From Palsa-883 sp963847615 (lineage in GTDB: Bacteria > Pseudomonadota > Alphaproteobacteria > Acetobacterales > Acetobacteraceae), in assembly GCA_963847615.1 (NCBI GenBank), contig CAWKAN010000020.1:372001-436000 (forward strand): a DNA stretch of 64,000 nucleotides, given 5' to 3'. The position numbers were made by a program, and so were the translations under genes. Below the pieces are notes generated by a model that did not search any database, was not told where the DNA came from, and saw only the letters and a program-made list of their open reading frames with translations. This document shows positions 19,792 to 28,380 of the stretch, in pieces; within the stretch, counting starts at the first letter, position 1, and every line of letters begins with the position of its first letter.

Positions 19792-20739
19792 ATGCGCGGA
19801 CAACTCGGGTCGCGGATCGCGCAGATCGTTCCGACCATGCTGCTGGTCAGCGTGCTGGTGTTCTGCCTGCAGCAGCTGATGCCCGGCGACCCCGCGATGG
19901 TGATGGCGGGCGAGCAGGCCGGCGACGTGCAGGTGGTGGCGCAGATCCGCACCGAGCTGTGGCTCGATCGGCCGCTGCCGGTGCAGTACCTGCACTGGAT
20001 GGGCAACCTGCTGCACGGCAATCTCGGCTACTCCTGGCGCATCCGCGAGCCGGTTGCCCAGCTCGTCGCCGAGAAGCTGCCGGTGACCTTGCAGCTCAGC
20101 GTGATGGCGTTCCTGATCGCGGTGGCGATCGGCGTGCCGGCCGGCATCATCGCCGCGGTGAAACGCAACACCGCGTGGGACTACCTGGCCAACGCGGTCG
20201 GGCTGGCCGGCCTGTCAACGCCGAATTTCTGGCTGGGCATCATGCTGATCCTGCTGGTCTCGGTGCAGCTGGGCTGGCTGCCGCCCTCGGGCTATGTGCC
20301 GCTGACCGAGGATTGGCGGCAGTCGCTGGCCACCACGATCATGCCGGCCTTCGTGCTGGGCAACTCGATCGCGGCGATCCTGATGCGCCACACGCGCAGC
20401 GCCATGCTGACGGCGCTCGACCAGGACTACGTGCGCACCGCGCGCGCCAAGGGGCTGCGCGAATGGGGCGTGGTGATCCGCCACGCGCTGCGCAATGCGC
20501 TGATCCCGGTGGTGACGCTGGGCGCGCTGGAGCTGGGCACGCTGTTCTCCGGCGCGGTGCTGACCGAGCAGGTGTTCTCGATCCCCGGCTTCGGCAAGAT
20601 GATCGTCGATGCGGTGTTCAACCGCGACTATCCGGTGGTCCAAGGCGTCGTGCTGGTGACGGCGTTTCTGTTCGTGATGCTGAACCTGATCGCCGATCTG
20701 TTGTACGTGGTGATCAATCCGCGGCTGCGCGACGCATGA
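19792..20739 (+). CDS. Dipeptide-type ABC permease (DppB family)
   Basis: A 315-residue inner-membrane permease with about six helices. The N-terminal segment MLLVSVLVFCLQQLMPGDPA is typical of DppB/OppB, and the EAA-type loop RTARAKGLREWGVVIRHALR contacts the ATPase. It follows the binding protein by 24 bp. Its stop overlaps an ATG (20736) that is in frame with the next permease. Confidence 0.93.
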   Translation: MRGQLGSRIAQIVPTMLLVSVLVFCLQQLMPGDPAMVMAGEQAGDVQVVAQIRTELWLDRPLPVQYLHWMGNLLHGNLGYSWRIREPVAQLVAEKLPVTLQLSVMAFLIAVAIGVPAGIIAAVKRNTAWDYLANAVGLAGLSTPNFWLGIMLILLVSVQLGWLPPSGYVPLTEDWRQSLATTIMPAFVLGNSIAAILMRHTRSAMLTALDQDYVRTARAKGLREWGVVIRHALRNALIPVVTLGALELGTLFSGAVLTEQVFSIPGFGKMIVDAVFNRDYPVVQGVVLVTAFLFVMLNLIADLLYVVINPRLRDA

Positions 20740-21684
20740 ACAAGCGCGCCGCTCTTTCACCTCTCCCCGCAAGCGGGAGAGGTGTATCGCGCGGCGCACC
20801 CATGAGCACCACAACCCTCGGCACCGCCCCCGTTGTCGTCGTGCCGCAAAGCCCGGCGCACTTGGCGCTGCTGCGGTTCCTGCACCGCCCGATCGCAGTG
20901 GCCGGGCTGGTGGTGATCGTTGCCTTCCTGCTGGTCGCGGGGTTCGCGCCGCTGATCGCGCCCTATGACCCGATCGCCACCAGTTGGACCGCCATCCGCA
21001 AGGCGCCGAGCGCGCTGCATTGGATGGGCACCGACGAGAACGGCCGCGACGTCGCCGCGCGGGTGATCTTCGGCGCGCGCGCCAGCCTGCTGGCCGGCGT
21101 CGTTTCGGTGCTGATCGCCGCCGGCATCGGCGTGCCGGCCGGGCTGCTGGCGGGCTTCGCCGGCGGCATCGCCGACATGCTGCTGAGCCGCATCGTCGAT
21201 GCCATGCTGGCCTGCCCGTTCCTGATCCTGGCGATCGCGCTGGCCGCCTTCCTGGGCCCCGACCTGACCAATGCGATGATCGCCATCGGCGTCTCCACCG
21301 CGCCGCGCTTCATGCGCGTGGCGCGCGCGGCCACGCTGGATGCCGCCAGCAACGAGTATGTCGAGGCGGCGCGCGCGCATCGGCAATCCCGCCTGGCGGG
21401 TCGCGGTGCGCCACGTGCTGCCCAATATCGTGCCGCCGCTGCTGGTGCAGGGCACGCTGGCGATCGCCGCCGCGATCATTGCGGAGGCGTCGCTGTCGTT
21501 CCTCGGGCTGGGCCAGCAGCCGCCCGATCCGTCCTGGGGCTCGATGCTGAACTCGGCGCAGCGCTTCCTGTCGCAGGCGCCGTGGCTGGCGATCTTTCCG
21601 GGCCTGGCGATCTTCCTGTGCGTGCTGTCGTTCAACCTGGTGGGCGACGGCCTGCGCGACGCGCTCGATCCGCGCGGGCGGTGA
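20736..21684 (+). pseudogene. Dipeptide-type ABC permease (DppC family) with a frameshift
   Basis: Two possible starts exist: ATG 20736, coupled to dppB by ATGA and reading through a REP hairpin (MNKRAALSPLPASGRG), or ATG 20802 (MSTTTLGTAP). The first frame runs through WMGTDENGRDVAARVIFGAR, typical of DppC, to EYVEAARAHRQ. The EAA loop and C-terminal helices (GNPAWRVAVRHVLPNIVPPL to DGLRDALDPRGR) lie in another frame. One extra base near 21377 explains the break. No dppD/dppF ATPase genes follow. The transporter is incomplete locally and, if the frameshift is real, broken. Confidence 0.85.
20760..20782. repeat. REP hairpin between the two dipeptide permease genes
   Basis: The hairpin CCTCTCCCCGCAAGCGGGAG belongs to the same family as the one inside gcvP at 11694-11715. 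It lies between the dppB stop and the internal ATG of dppC, and is translated if the coupled ATG at 20736 is used. Confidence 0.8.
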
Positions 21685-21845
21685 GCCAGGCAGGGCGAGG
21701 CGGTTTCGCGCTGCGCCGGCGGGACGTTCGGTTCCGCCGCGTCCACCGAGGCCGCCGCGGCGTGCACCCCCCAGCGATCCTGGTGCGCTGCCGGCGAACG
21801 TCCTGGCACAGCACCGCCGGCCGGCACGCCGGGCCGGCTCCCGGC

Positions 21846-22628
21846 TTATCGGCCTTTGAACGCCGGTTTCCGCTTCTCCAGGAAGGCCGAGATGCCTTCC
21901 TGCTTGTCTTCGGTGCCGTAGATCGTGGTGACCAGGAAGGTTTCCAGCTCCAGCCCGGAGTCCAGATCCATCTGCAGCCCCCGGTAGACCGCGCGCTTGG
22001 CAAAGCCAAGCCCAAGCGGCGCGCGATCGGCATAGACGCCGGCCAGCGCCTTGGCTGCTGCCAACGCTTCCCCGGCGGGCACCATCCGGTTCACCAGCCC
22101 AATTCGATACGCCTCCGCCGCGTCGATCGGTTCGGCCGAGAACAGCAGCTCCAGCGCTTTCGCCGGCCCGACCAGGCGCGGCAGGCGCTGCGTGCCGCCG
22201 GCGCCGGCCACCGTGCCGATGCGCGAACTGGTGATGGCGAAACTGGCGCCCGCGCCGGCGATGCGGAGGTCGCAGGCCAGGGCGAGTTCGCATCCGCCGG
22301 TGATGCAGAATCCCTCGATCGCCGCGATCACCGGCTTGCCCAGCGCCTCCAGCCCGCAGGTCAGGCGGTGCCACGACCTGAAGTAGCGCGTGCCGTCGGT
22401 TGCGGTGCGCACCTGCAGCGCCTCGGTCAGGTCCGCGCCGGCCGAGAAGAACGCCGCTCCGCCGGTCAGGATCACCGCGCGGATCGACCCGTCGGCCTCT
22501 GCCGCCTGCGCCGCGGCGATGATCTCGTCCATCATGCGCAGGCTGACCGCGTTGCGCCGCTCCGGCCGGTTGAGCGTGATCACGCAGGCCGGGCCGTCCT
22601 GGGTGACGGCGATCGTGGTGTAGGTCAT
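21846..22628 (-). CDS. Enoyl-CoA hydratase/isomerase family protein
   Basis: A 260-residue crotonase-fold enzyme. VITLNRPERRNAVSLRMMDE is at the N terminus, the oxyanion-hole segment AAFFSAGADLTEA near residue 60, and GGCELALACDLRIAGAGASF near 110. It lacks a clear pair of catalytic glutamates at the usual sites, so it could be a hydratase, isomerase or hydrolase. The start overlaps the livG stop by 4 bp. This makes it the last gene of the Liv/BadI-type catabolic operon. Expected role: a beta-oxidation-like step on the imported acid. Confidence 0.88.
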   Translation of the reverse strand: MTYTTIAVTQDGPACVITLNRPERRNAVSLRMMDEIIAAAQAAEADGSIRAVILTGGAAFFSAGADLTEALQVRTATDGTRYFRSWHRLTCGLEALGKPVIAAIEGFCITGGCELALACDLRIAGAGASFAITSSRIGTVAGAGGTQRLPRLVGPAKALELLFSAEPIDAAEAYRIGLVNRMVPAGEALAAAKALAGVYADRAPLGLGFAKRAVYRGLQMDLDSGLELETFLVTTIYGTEDKQEGISAFLEKRKPAFKGR

Positions 22629-23362
22629 GATTTTTCCTGGGGTTTGCCGAGATACGCCTGGATCACTTCGGGATGCGCGACGACCTCGGCGGGGGTGCCC
22701 TCGAACAGGGCGCGGCCGAAATCCAGGACGAACACGTGATCGCACAGCCGGGTGATGACGTGCACGTGGTGCTCGATCATCACGATCGTCGTGGCGGTCG
22801 CCTTGATGCGTTCCAGCGTGGCGATGCAATCCTCGATCTCGCCGCGCGTCAGCCCGCCCATCACCTCGTCGAGCAGCATCAGCGTCGGCTCGGTCGCCAG
22901 CACGCGCGCCAGCTCCAGCTTCTTCTTGGCCCCGATCGTCAGCGTGCCGGCGCGCTGGTGCGCCTGCGCCGTCAGCCCGACCAGGTCCAGCATCCGCTCG
23001 CACGCCGCGCGCGCCTGCGCCAGCGATCGGCCGCGCCCGTTGCGCGAGAACAGCGCGCCGGTCATGACGTTGTCGATCACCGTCATCTCGGCGAAGGGCT
23101 GCACGATCTGAAAGCTGCGCCCCATGCCGAGCCGGCAAAGCCGGTACGGCGGCATGCCGGTGATGTCGCGGCCGGCGAACCTGATGCTGCCCGAACTCGG
23201 CCGGTCGTAGCCGGTGATGAGGTTGAGCAACGTCGTCTTGCCCGCGCCGTTGGCACCGATGATGCCGAAGCATTGGCCGGCCTGGACCGTCAGCGACAGC
23301 TCGCTGATCGCCCGCAGCCCGCCGAACGATTTGGTGACAGTCTCCACCTGCAGGATGCTCAT
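22625..23362 (-). CDS. livG: Branched-chain-type ABC transporter ATPase LivG
   Basis: A 245-residue ATPase. The Walker A is GANGAGKTTL near residue 37, a LivG-type LTIGAKKKLELARVLA signature replaces LSGGQ, and the Walker B is LMLLDEVMGGL. The switch His follows in IVMIEHHVHVI. Its short C-terminal GTPAEVVAHPEVIQAYLG is typical of LivG. It is the fifth component of the Liv-type importer. Overlaps of 4 bp on both sides show tight translational coupling. The frame is the same as livM, which has no stop of its own in that frame. Confidence 0.92.
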   Translation of the reverse strand: MSILQVETVTKSFGGLRAISELSLTVQAGQCFGIIGANGAGKTTLLNLITGYDRPSSGSIRFAGRDITGMPPYRLCRLGMGRSFQIVQPFAEMTVIDNVMTGALFSRNGRGRSLAQARAACERMLDLVGLTAQAHQRAGTLTIGAKKKLELARVLATEPTLMLLDEVMGGLTRGEIEDCIATLERIKATATTIVMIEHHVHVITRLCDHVFVLDFGRALFEGTPAEVVAHPEVIQAYLGKPQEKS

Positions 23363-24102
23363 GGCGTAACCGTGGGCGGGACCGCCGGCTGGGTGCCGAG
23401 AAACGCCTCCTGCACCAGGGTGGACCCGCGCAGCGCCGCGGCGGACCCCGCGGCGGCGATGCCGCCGTTCGCCAGCACATAGCCGCGATCGGCGGCGGAC
23501 AGGGCGGCTTCCGCGTTCTGCTCGACCAGCAGGATGCTGATGCCGGAGCGGGCCGTCGCGGCCACCGCGGCATAGACATCCATCACGACGCGCGGACCCA
23601 GCCCGAGCGAGGGCTCGTCCAGCATGAGCAGCCGTGGCCGGCTCATCAGTGCGCGGGCGATGGCGAGCATCTGCTGTTCGCCACCCGACATCAGGCCCGC
23701 CTTCTGGCCCAGCCGCTCGTGCAGCCGCGGGAACAGCGCCAGCACGAGCCGTATCGTCTGCGGGCGCTCGCGCCGTGCGCGGGGCGTATAGGAGCCGAGC
23801 AGCAGGTTCTCGCGCACCGTCATGTCCGGAAAGACCTGACGCCCTTCCGGCGCCAGGCCGATCCCGAGCGCGACGCGCCGATGCCCGGGCACGCAGGCGA
23901 CGTCGTCGCCGGCAAAGCGGATCGTGCCGCTCCAGGGCCGCATCAGGCCGGCGATCACGCGCGTGGTGGTGGTCTTGCCGGCGCCGTTGGCGCCGAGCAG
24001 GCAGACCACCTCGCCCTCGCCGACCTCGAGCGACAGGTCCTGCAGCACGCGCGATTCGCCATAGCCGGCGTGGATGTTCGACAGCGACAGCAGCGCGGTC
24101 AT
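23359..24102 (-). CDS. livF: Branched-chain-type ABC transporter ATPase LivF
   Basis: A 247-residue ATPase. The Walker A is GANGAGKTTTT near residue 36, the signature is LMSGGEQQMLAIARAL, and the Walker B LLMLDEPSLGLGP contains the LivF-specific SLGL. The start is ATG 24102. It overlaps livG by 4 bp. In Liv systems for aromatic and alicyclic acids the same five-component layout is used, so the ligand need not be an amino acid. Confidence 0.92.
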   Translation of the reverse strand: MTALLSLSNIHAGYGESRVLQDLSLEVGEGEVVCLLGANGAGKTTTTRVIAGLMRPWSGTIRFAGDDVACVPGHRRVALGIGLAPEGRQVFPDMTVRENLLLGSYTPRARRERPQTIRLVLALFPRLHERLGQKAGLMSGGEQQMLAIARALMSRPRLLMLDEPSLGLGPRVVMDVYAAVAATARSGISILLVEQNAEAALSAADRGYVLANGGIAAAGSAAALRGSTLVQEAFLGTQPAVPPTVTP

Positions 24103-25063
24103 TGTGGCCACCGGGGGCGACCACCGGGGGCGTCGCACGGCGCGGCGGCGCGCGCAGCAGGCCGAAGATGCCCTGCGGCATGCACAGCACGACCACCACC
24201 AGGACGATGCCGAACACCAGCAGGCTGATGCCCACCATGCCGCCGAACAGGGCGCGGGTCAGTTCCTCGAAGCCGATGGTGGCGACGGCGCCGATGATCG
24301 GGCCGGGCAGCGTGTAGACGCCGCCGAGGATCGGCGCGATCTGCGCATCGATGGTGGTCTTCAGGTCGAACGCCACGCCCGGATCGAGATAGCCGCCGTG
24401 CCAGGCATTGATCGCGCCGCCCGCCGTCGCGATCGCCCCGGCGACCGCCATGATCCCGATACGGAAGCGGATCGGCGCCACGCCCAGCATCTGCGACGCC
24501 AGCTCGTTGTCGCGCATCGCGCGTAGCGCGAACGCATAGCGCGAGCGGCTGATCGCCCAGGCAACCAGCGCGGCGAGGATGGCGCCGCACGGCGCCGCCA
24601 GGCCGATCGCCGTCTGGCCGGGAAACAACGTGCTGTCGAGATAGAGCCCGTTGCCGCCGCCGGTCACGTCGGGCAGCATCGTCGCCAGCACGCGCAGCCC
24701 TTCCGAAGCCGCCAGCGTGGATATGGCGAAATAGATGCCGCGCAGCCTCCCGGTGATCAGGGCCAGCCCGGCGCCGAGCAGCCCGCCCGCCAGCATCGCC
24801 GGCAGTATCGAGGCAGCGAACGGCACGGCGAAATCGTTCGCTGCCAGGATGGCGACGTAGCTGCCCAGGCCCCAGAAGGCGGAATGCCCGAGCGAGACCA
24901 GCCCGGCGCCCGCCATCATGTTCCAGCTCACCGCCACCATCAGCAGGGCGCAGATGCGGAAGTCGATGTCCACCAGCAGCGGCGTGCCGAGCAGGGGAAT
25001 TGCCAACGCGACGAGGCCGGCGGCGAGGCCGGCAGCGGTTGCCGCGGCGGACCCGCGTCTCAT
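24099..25063 (-). CDS. livM: Branched-chain-type ABC permease LivM (C terminus uncertain)
   Basis: A permease of about 320 residues. The LivM signature region VSWNMMAGAGLVSLGHSAFW is followed by RGIYFAISTLAASEGLRVLA, SRYAFALRAMRDNELASQML and the C-terminal LCMPQGIFGLLRA. The coding frame has no stop before livF. It stays open through the whole of livF and re-enters livG, giving a single 856-codon open frame. One base lost or gained after IFGLLR would give the expected TGA overlapping the livF start at 24099. The start is ATG 25063 or 25075, both inside a palindromic repeat. Confidence 0.85.
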
Positions 25064-25190
25064 ACCAACCGTCATACCGCATGACCGTTGGTATGGGTCT
25101 CGGTTTGGTGCGCCGCCGCCCGCCAACCCGGCGCGCGATACCAACGGCCAAAAATGATGGAAGAAGTCATCATTTCGGCCAGTTGGTATC
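25060..25190. repeat. Paired inverted repeats at the livH-livM junction
   Basis: One dyad pairs CATACCAACCGTCAT (25061-25075) with ATGACCGTTGGTATG just downstream. A second pairs GATACCAACGGCCAAAAATG with CATTTCGGCCAGTTGGTATC at about 25137-25190. The shared ATACCAAC ends suggest a small insertion element. It separates livH from livM and overlaps both the livM start and the livH stop, so it may have reshaped both ends. Confidence 0.75.
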
Positions 25191-26064
25191 ATGTGGCGAG
25201 CGACTGCCCGGCGATGCCGCGCGGTCGGATCAGCAGGATCGCAACGATCAACGCGAAGGCGACGCCTTCGGTCCAGCCGGCGCCGTCAGGCACGTAATAG
25301 GCGACCATCGTTTCGCCGATCGCCAGGACGAAAGCGCCGATCACCGTGCCGGCGACGCTGCCGAGACCACCCAGGATGACGATGGCGACCGCCTTGAGCA
25401 GGATGGGAAATCCCATGAACGGGGTGATGTTGATCAGGAAGCTGACGATCGCGCCACTGGCCACGCCCAGCGCCGTGCTCATCGCGAAGGCCAGCGCGTA
25501 GATCCGGCCGGGGTCGATGCCCATCAGGATGGCTGCGTCGCGGTTCTGCGCCACCGCGCGCAGCGCCCGCCCGGTCTCGCTGTGGCGCAGCCAGACCATC
25601 AATGCGGCGATCAGCACGCCGGCGGCGAGGCAGGCGATCAGCCTGCCGTGCACGATGAACACGTCGCCGATGATCGTGGTGCTGACCGCGTAGCCGGGGC
25701 TCGCCGCGCGGACGTCGCCGGTCCACAGCACCACGGCGACGTGCTGCAGCACCAGGGCGATGCCGAAGGTGAGCAGGATCTGGTTCAGCGGCGGAGCGTT
25801 CAGCGCCCACTGGATCACGCCGCGGAACAGCAGCCAGCCGCCCAGGAAGCCCAGCACGATCAGCCCCGGCATGGCGAGCAGCGGATCGATGTGCCACAGC
25901 GTCAGCCCCCAGAAGGCGCCATAGGCGCCAAGCATGACGAACTCGCCATGCGCGAAGTTGATGATCCGCATCACGCCGAAGCCGAGCGACAGGCCGACCG
26001 ACATCAGCGCGTACAACCCGCCCATCAGCAGTGCGTCGATCAGCAGTTGGACGAAGTTGATCAC
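25189..26064 (-). CDS. livH: Branched-chain-type ABC permease LivH
   Basis: A 291-residue permease starting at GTG 26064 (INFVQLLIDALLMGGLYALM), which matches the family start; the next ATG would cut off the first helix. Family segments include LSLGFGVMRIINFAHGEFVM, LNQILLTFGIALVLQ and LGGLGSVAGTVIGAFVLA. It lies 34 bp after livK, the usual order. Its stop falls in the inverted-repeat block at 25060-25190. Confidence 0.92.
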   Translation of the reverse strand: MINFVQLLIDALLMGGLYALMSVGLSLGFGVMRIINFAHGEFVMLGAYGAFWGLTLWHIDPLLAMPGLIVLGFLGGWLLFRGVIQWALNAPPLNQILLTFGIALVLQHVAVVLWTGDVRAASPGYAVSTTIIGDVFIVHGRLIACLAAGVLIAALMVWLRHSETGRALRAVAQNRDAAILMGIDPGRIYALAFAMSTALGVASGAIVSFLINITPFMGFPILLKAVAIVILGGLGSVAGTVIGAFVLAIGETMVAYYVPDGAGWTEGVAFALIVAILLIRPRGIAGQSLAT

Positions 26065-26098
26065 GCCCGACCGGCCCCGCAGGTTTCGGCCCCGCGGG

Positions 26099-27523
26099 CT
26101 ATTGGGCTGGGCACGCCTGTAACTTTCCGTTGGCCCGGGCCGGCGGATAGAAGATGACGCTGGCGTAGCCGCCGCCCTGCTTCTGGAGCTGGAAGTCGAC
26201 CACCGTGCCGAACGCCTGGTGCAGCGCGATCGCGCTCGGCTCGAACCGGCTGTTGCCCATGATCGTGTCGTACGCCGCCGCCGCCAGTGCCGGGCCGACA
26301 TGGTCGCGATCCGTGGCGTTGGTCCGCTCCACCGCCAGCAGCGCGAGCATCGTGGAGATATAGGAGCCGGCTTCCATGTATTCCGGCTCCTTGTGGTATT
26401 TCGCCCGCCAGGCGGCTTCCCATTCATCGCTGGCGGGGAACAGTTTCGGCTCTTTCGCATCCGCCTTGCTGTGCAGGCCCACGACGTAGGTGTTCACGCC
26501 GGTCCAGCAGTCCTGCACGTCGCCGAGTGCGTTCCTGAATTCCGGCAGCGTCGCCTGGAAGGTGCCGATCAGGTAGGGAATGTTCAGCCTGGCGGAATAG
26601 ATCTGCTTGGCCAGCAGCACCGCGTCATTGGTCTGCACCAGCGTGTACAGGATGTCGGGATGTGCCGCGCGGACCTTCAGCAGGCTGGGCAGGAAGTCGG
26701 GCGCGTTCTCGCGGATCAGCTCCTCATCGACGATATTGTAGCCGGCATCCTTCAGGAATTTGCGGGCGTATTCGATATGCGCCCGGCCATAGGCACCGTC
26801 CGAATAGACGATGGCGACCTTCTTGTCGGTCCCCAGTGCCTGCTTCAGGCCGGCCACGATCGTTTCGTGATAGTCATAGGTCCACGGAAAGGTGTGGAAG
26901 AAATACGGGTCCTTGCCGATCTGCTTCTCCACCACCGTGGAGGACACGCCCGGCACGATCCAGATCGGGCGGGCGGCCGCCTGCTTCCACGGCGGCACCG
27001 CGGCCGCGCCGCTGTCCGAGCCGCCGGGGCCGATCAGGATGTCGGCCTTGTCGGAGTTGATGAGCTGCCCCATCACCGAAACCGTGGTGGCGTTGTTCGA
27101 CTGCGTGTCGCGCTCGATCAGCACGATGTCGCGTCCGGCCACCTTGTCGCCGCGCACCTTCTTCCACGTCTCCACGGCGGTCTCGACGCCGCGCTTGATC
27201 TGCGCGCCGAAGGCGACGAAGCGGCCGGAGAGTTCCATCGGCAGGCCGATGCGCAATTCCTGCTCCGCCCGCGCCGTCGTGCCGACGGCAAGCCACACGG
27301 CGAGGCAGATCGTGGCGCGACCGATAATGGTGGTCAGGCGGCGCCGGGCAACAAGCGCGTCGCGTGGGGCACGGTTGACGCCCGTCCCCGTCATTGCGGC
27401 GAAGCCCGGCAGCCACGACTTTGCCGCTCGCACGAAGGAAAGTCGTGGATGCCAGCCTTCGCCGGCATGACGGGATGGGCTGGTCGTATCGGAACGGGAA
27501 ATGGCTGCCAGGCTGTGTCGCAT
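26099..27523 (-). CDS. livK: Liv-type ABC transporter substrate-binding protein with a repeat-derived N-terminal insert
   Basis: A 474-residue periplasmic binding protein. ATG 27523 has an excellent ribosome site (GGAGGA, 8 bp). Residues 10-50 are encoded by a BIME-like repeat (HAGEGWHPRLSFVRAAKSWL). Only after that comes a signal-peptide-like stretch (IIGRATICLAVWLAVGTTARA). The mature protein starts EQELRIGLPMELSGRFVAFG, then GPGGSDSGAAAVPPW and YDYHETIVAGLKQALG. The related group includes binding proteins for aromatic and alicyclic acids and amides. The insert may displace the signal peptide; an internal start would avoid it. Confidence 0.88.
   Translation of the reverse strand: MRHSLAAISRSDTTSPSRHAGEGWHPRLSFVRAAKSWLPGFAAMTGTGVNRAPRDALVARRRLTTIIGRATICLAVWLAVGTTARAEQELRIGLPMELSGRFVAFGAQIKRGVETAVETWKKVRGDKVAGRDIVLIERDTQSNNATTVSVMGQLINSDKADILIGPGGSDSGAAAVPPWKQAAARPIWIVPGVSSTVVEKQIGKDPYFFHTFPWTYDYHETIVAGLKQALGTDKKVAIVYSDGAYGRAHIEYARKFLKDAGYNIVDEELIRENAPDFLPSLLKVRAAHPDILYTLVQTNDAVLLAKQIYSARLNIPYLIGTFQATLPEFRNALGDVQDCWTGVNTYVVGLHSKADAKEPKLFPASDEWEAAWRAKYHKEPEYMEAGSYISTMLALLAVERTNATDRDHVGPALAAAAYDTIMGNSRFEPSAIALHQAFGTVVDFQLQKQGGGYASVIFYPPARANGKLQACPAQ
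27387..27474. repeat. BIME/REP-like imperfect palindrome inside livK
   Basis: Outer arms CCCGTCATTGCGGCGAAGCC and GCCTTCGCCGGCATGACGGG surround inner arms CCACGACTTT and AAAGTCGTGG. This is a typical alphaproteobacterial REP pair. It is in frame with livK, between the start codon and the signal peptide. Confidence 0.8.
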
Positions 27524-27567
27524 GTCGGTTTCCTCCGCCTTGTCGTTGCGATCCCGGGTGATCCGGG

Positions 27568-28380
27568 TCAGCTTTTCGTGCCGCCGCGGAACCGCGGCGC
27601 GCGTTTCTCCCGGAAGGAAGCCGCCGCTTCCTTGGCCTCGTCCGTGGCATAGTACAGCGCGACCGCCTGGAACCCCAGCTGCGACAGGCCGCGGATCGAT
27701 TCGCTGTCGGCGTTGAACGACGCCTTGGCGATGGCCATCGCGGTCGGGCTGCGCTGCACGATCTCGGCGCACCACCGATCCACCTCGCCATCCAGCTCGG
27801 CGTCGGGCACGACCTTGTTGACCAGGCCCATCGCCAACGCCTCCTGCGCCGTGTAGCGGCGGCACAGGTACCACATCTCGCGCGCCTTCTTCTCACCGAC
27901 GATGCGCGCGAGATAGGCGGTGCCGAAGCCGGGATCGACCGAGCCGACCTTCGGCCCGACCTGGCCGAACACCGCGCTTTCGCCGGCGATCGTCAGGTCG
28001 CACAGCGTGGCGATCACGTTGCCGCCGCCGATCGCGAAGCCGCGCACCTTGGCGATCACCGGCTTCGGCGCCTCGCGGATCGCGGCGTGGATCTGCTCGA
28101 CCGGCACGCCGATGATGCCGCTGCCCTGCCGTTCGGACTTGGCGTCACCGGTGTCACCGCCGACACAGAAGGCGCGCGTGCCCGCCCCGGTCAGCACGAT
28201 CGCGCCGATCGCGCGATCCCACGCGGCATGGCGCAACGCGTCGATCAGCTCGTCATAGCTGCCGACGCGCAGCGCGTTCATCCGGTCCGGCCGATTGATC
28301 GTGATGGTGGCCACGCCGTCGCACGCTTCGTAGAGAATGTCCTGGTGGGTCACGCCGGTTCCATTCGATCCAGGGTTCAT
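27568..28380 (-). CDS. BadI-like 2-ketocyclohexanecarboxyl-CoA hydrolase
   Basis: A 270-residue crotonase-fold protein. The segments AIREAPKPVIAKVRGFAIGG, GQVGPKVGSVDPGFGTAYLA and RIVGEKKAREMWYLCRRYTA closely follow BadI of Rhodopseudomonas palustris, the enzyme that hydrolytically opens the alicyclic ring to pimelyl-CoA. MenB shares the layout but has an SFDGGYG-type motif where this protein has SVDPGFG, so BadI is preferred. The start overlaps the upstream SDR stop. Together with that BadH-like SDR it supports degradation of a cyclohexanecarboxylate-type acid. Substrate specificity is inferred, not shown. Confidence 0.8.
   Translation of the reverse strand: MNPGSNGTGVTHQDILYEACDGVATITINRPDRMNALRVGSYDELIDALRHAAWDRAIGAIVLTGAGTRAFCVGGDTGDAKSERQGSGIIGVPVEQIHAAIREAPKPVIAKVRGFAIGGGNVIATLCDLTIAGESAVFGQVGPKVGSVDPGFGTAYLARIVGEKKAREMWYLCRRYTAQEALAMGLVNKVVPDAELDGEVDRWCAEIVQRSPTAMAIAKASFNADSESIRGLSQLGFQAVALYYATDEAKEAAASFREKRAPRFRGGTKS

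Noticed and set aside
17449..20016. An 855-codon minus-strand ORF
   Set aside because: It lies antisense to the DUF1028 and ABC transporter genes, which have signal peptides and family motifs. Its composition shows no recognisable domain.
27568..28380. MenB (naphthoyl-CoA synthase) assignment
   Set aside because: The overall layout fits, but the SVDPGFG segment and the BadH-like partner match BadI better, and no menaquinone genes are nearby.
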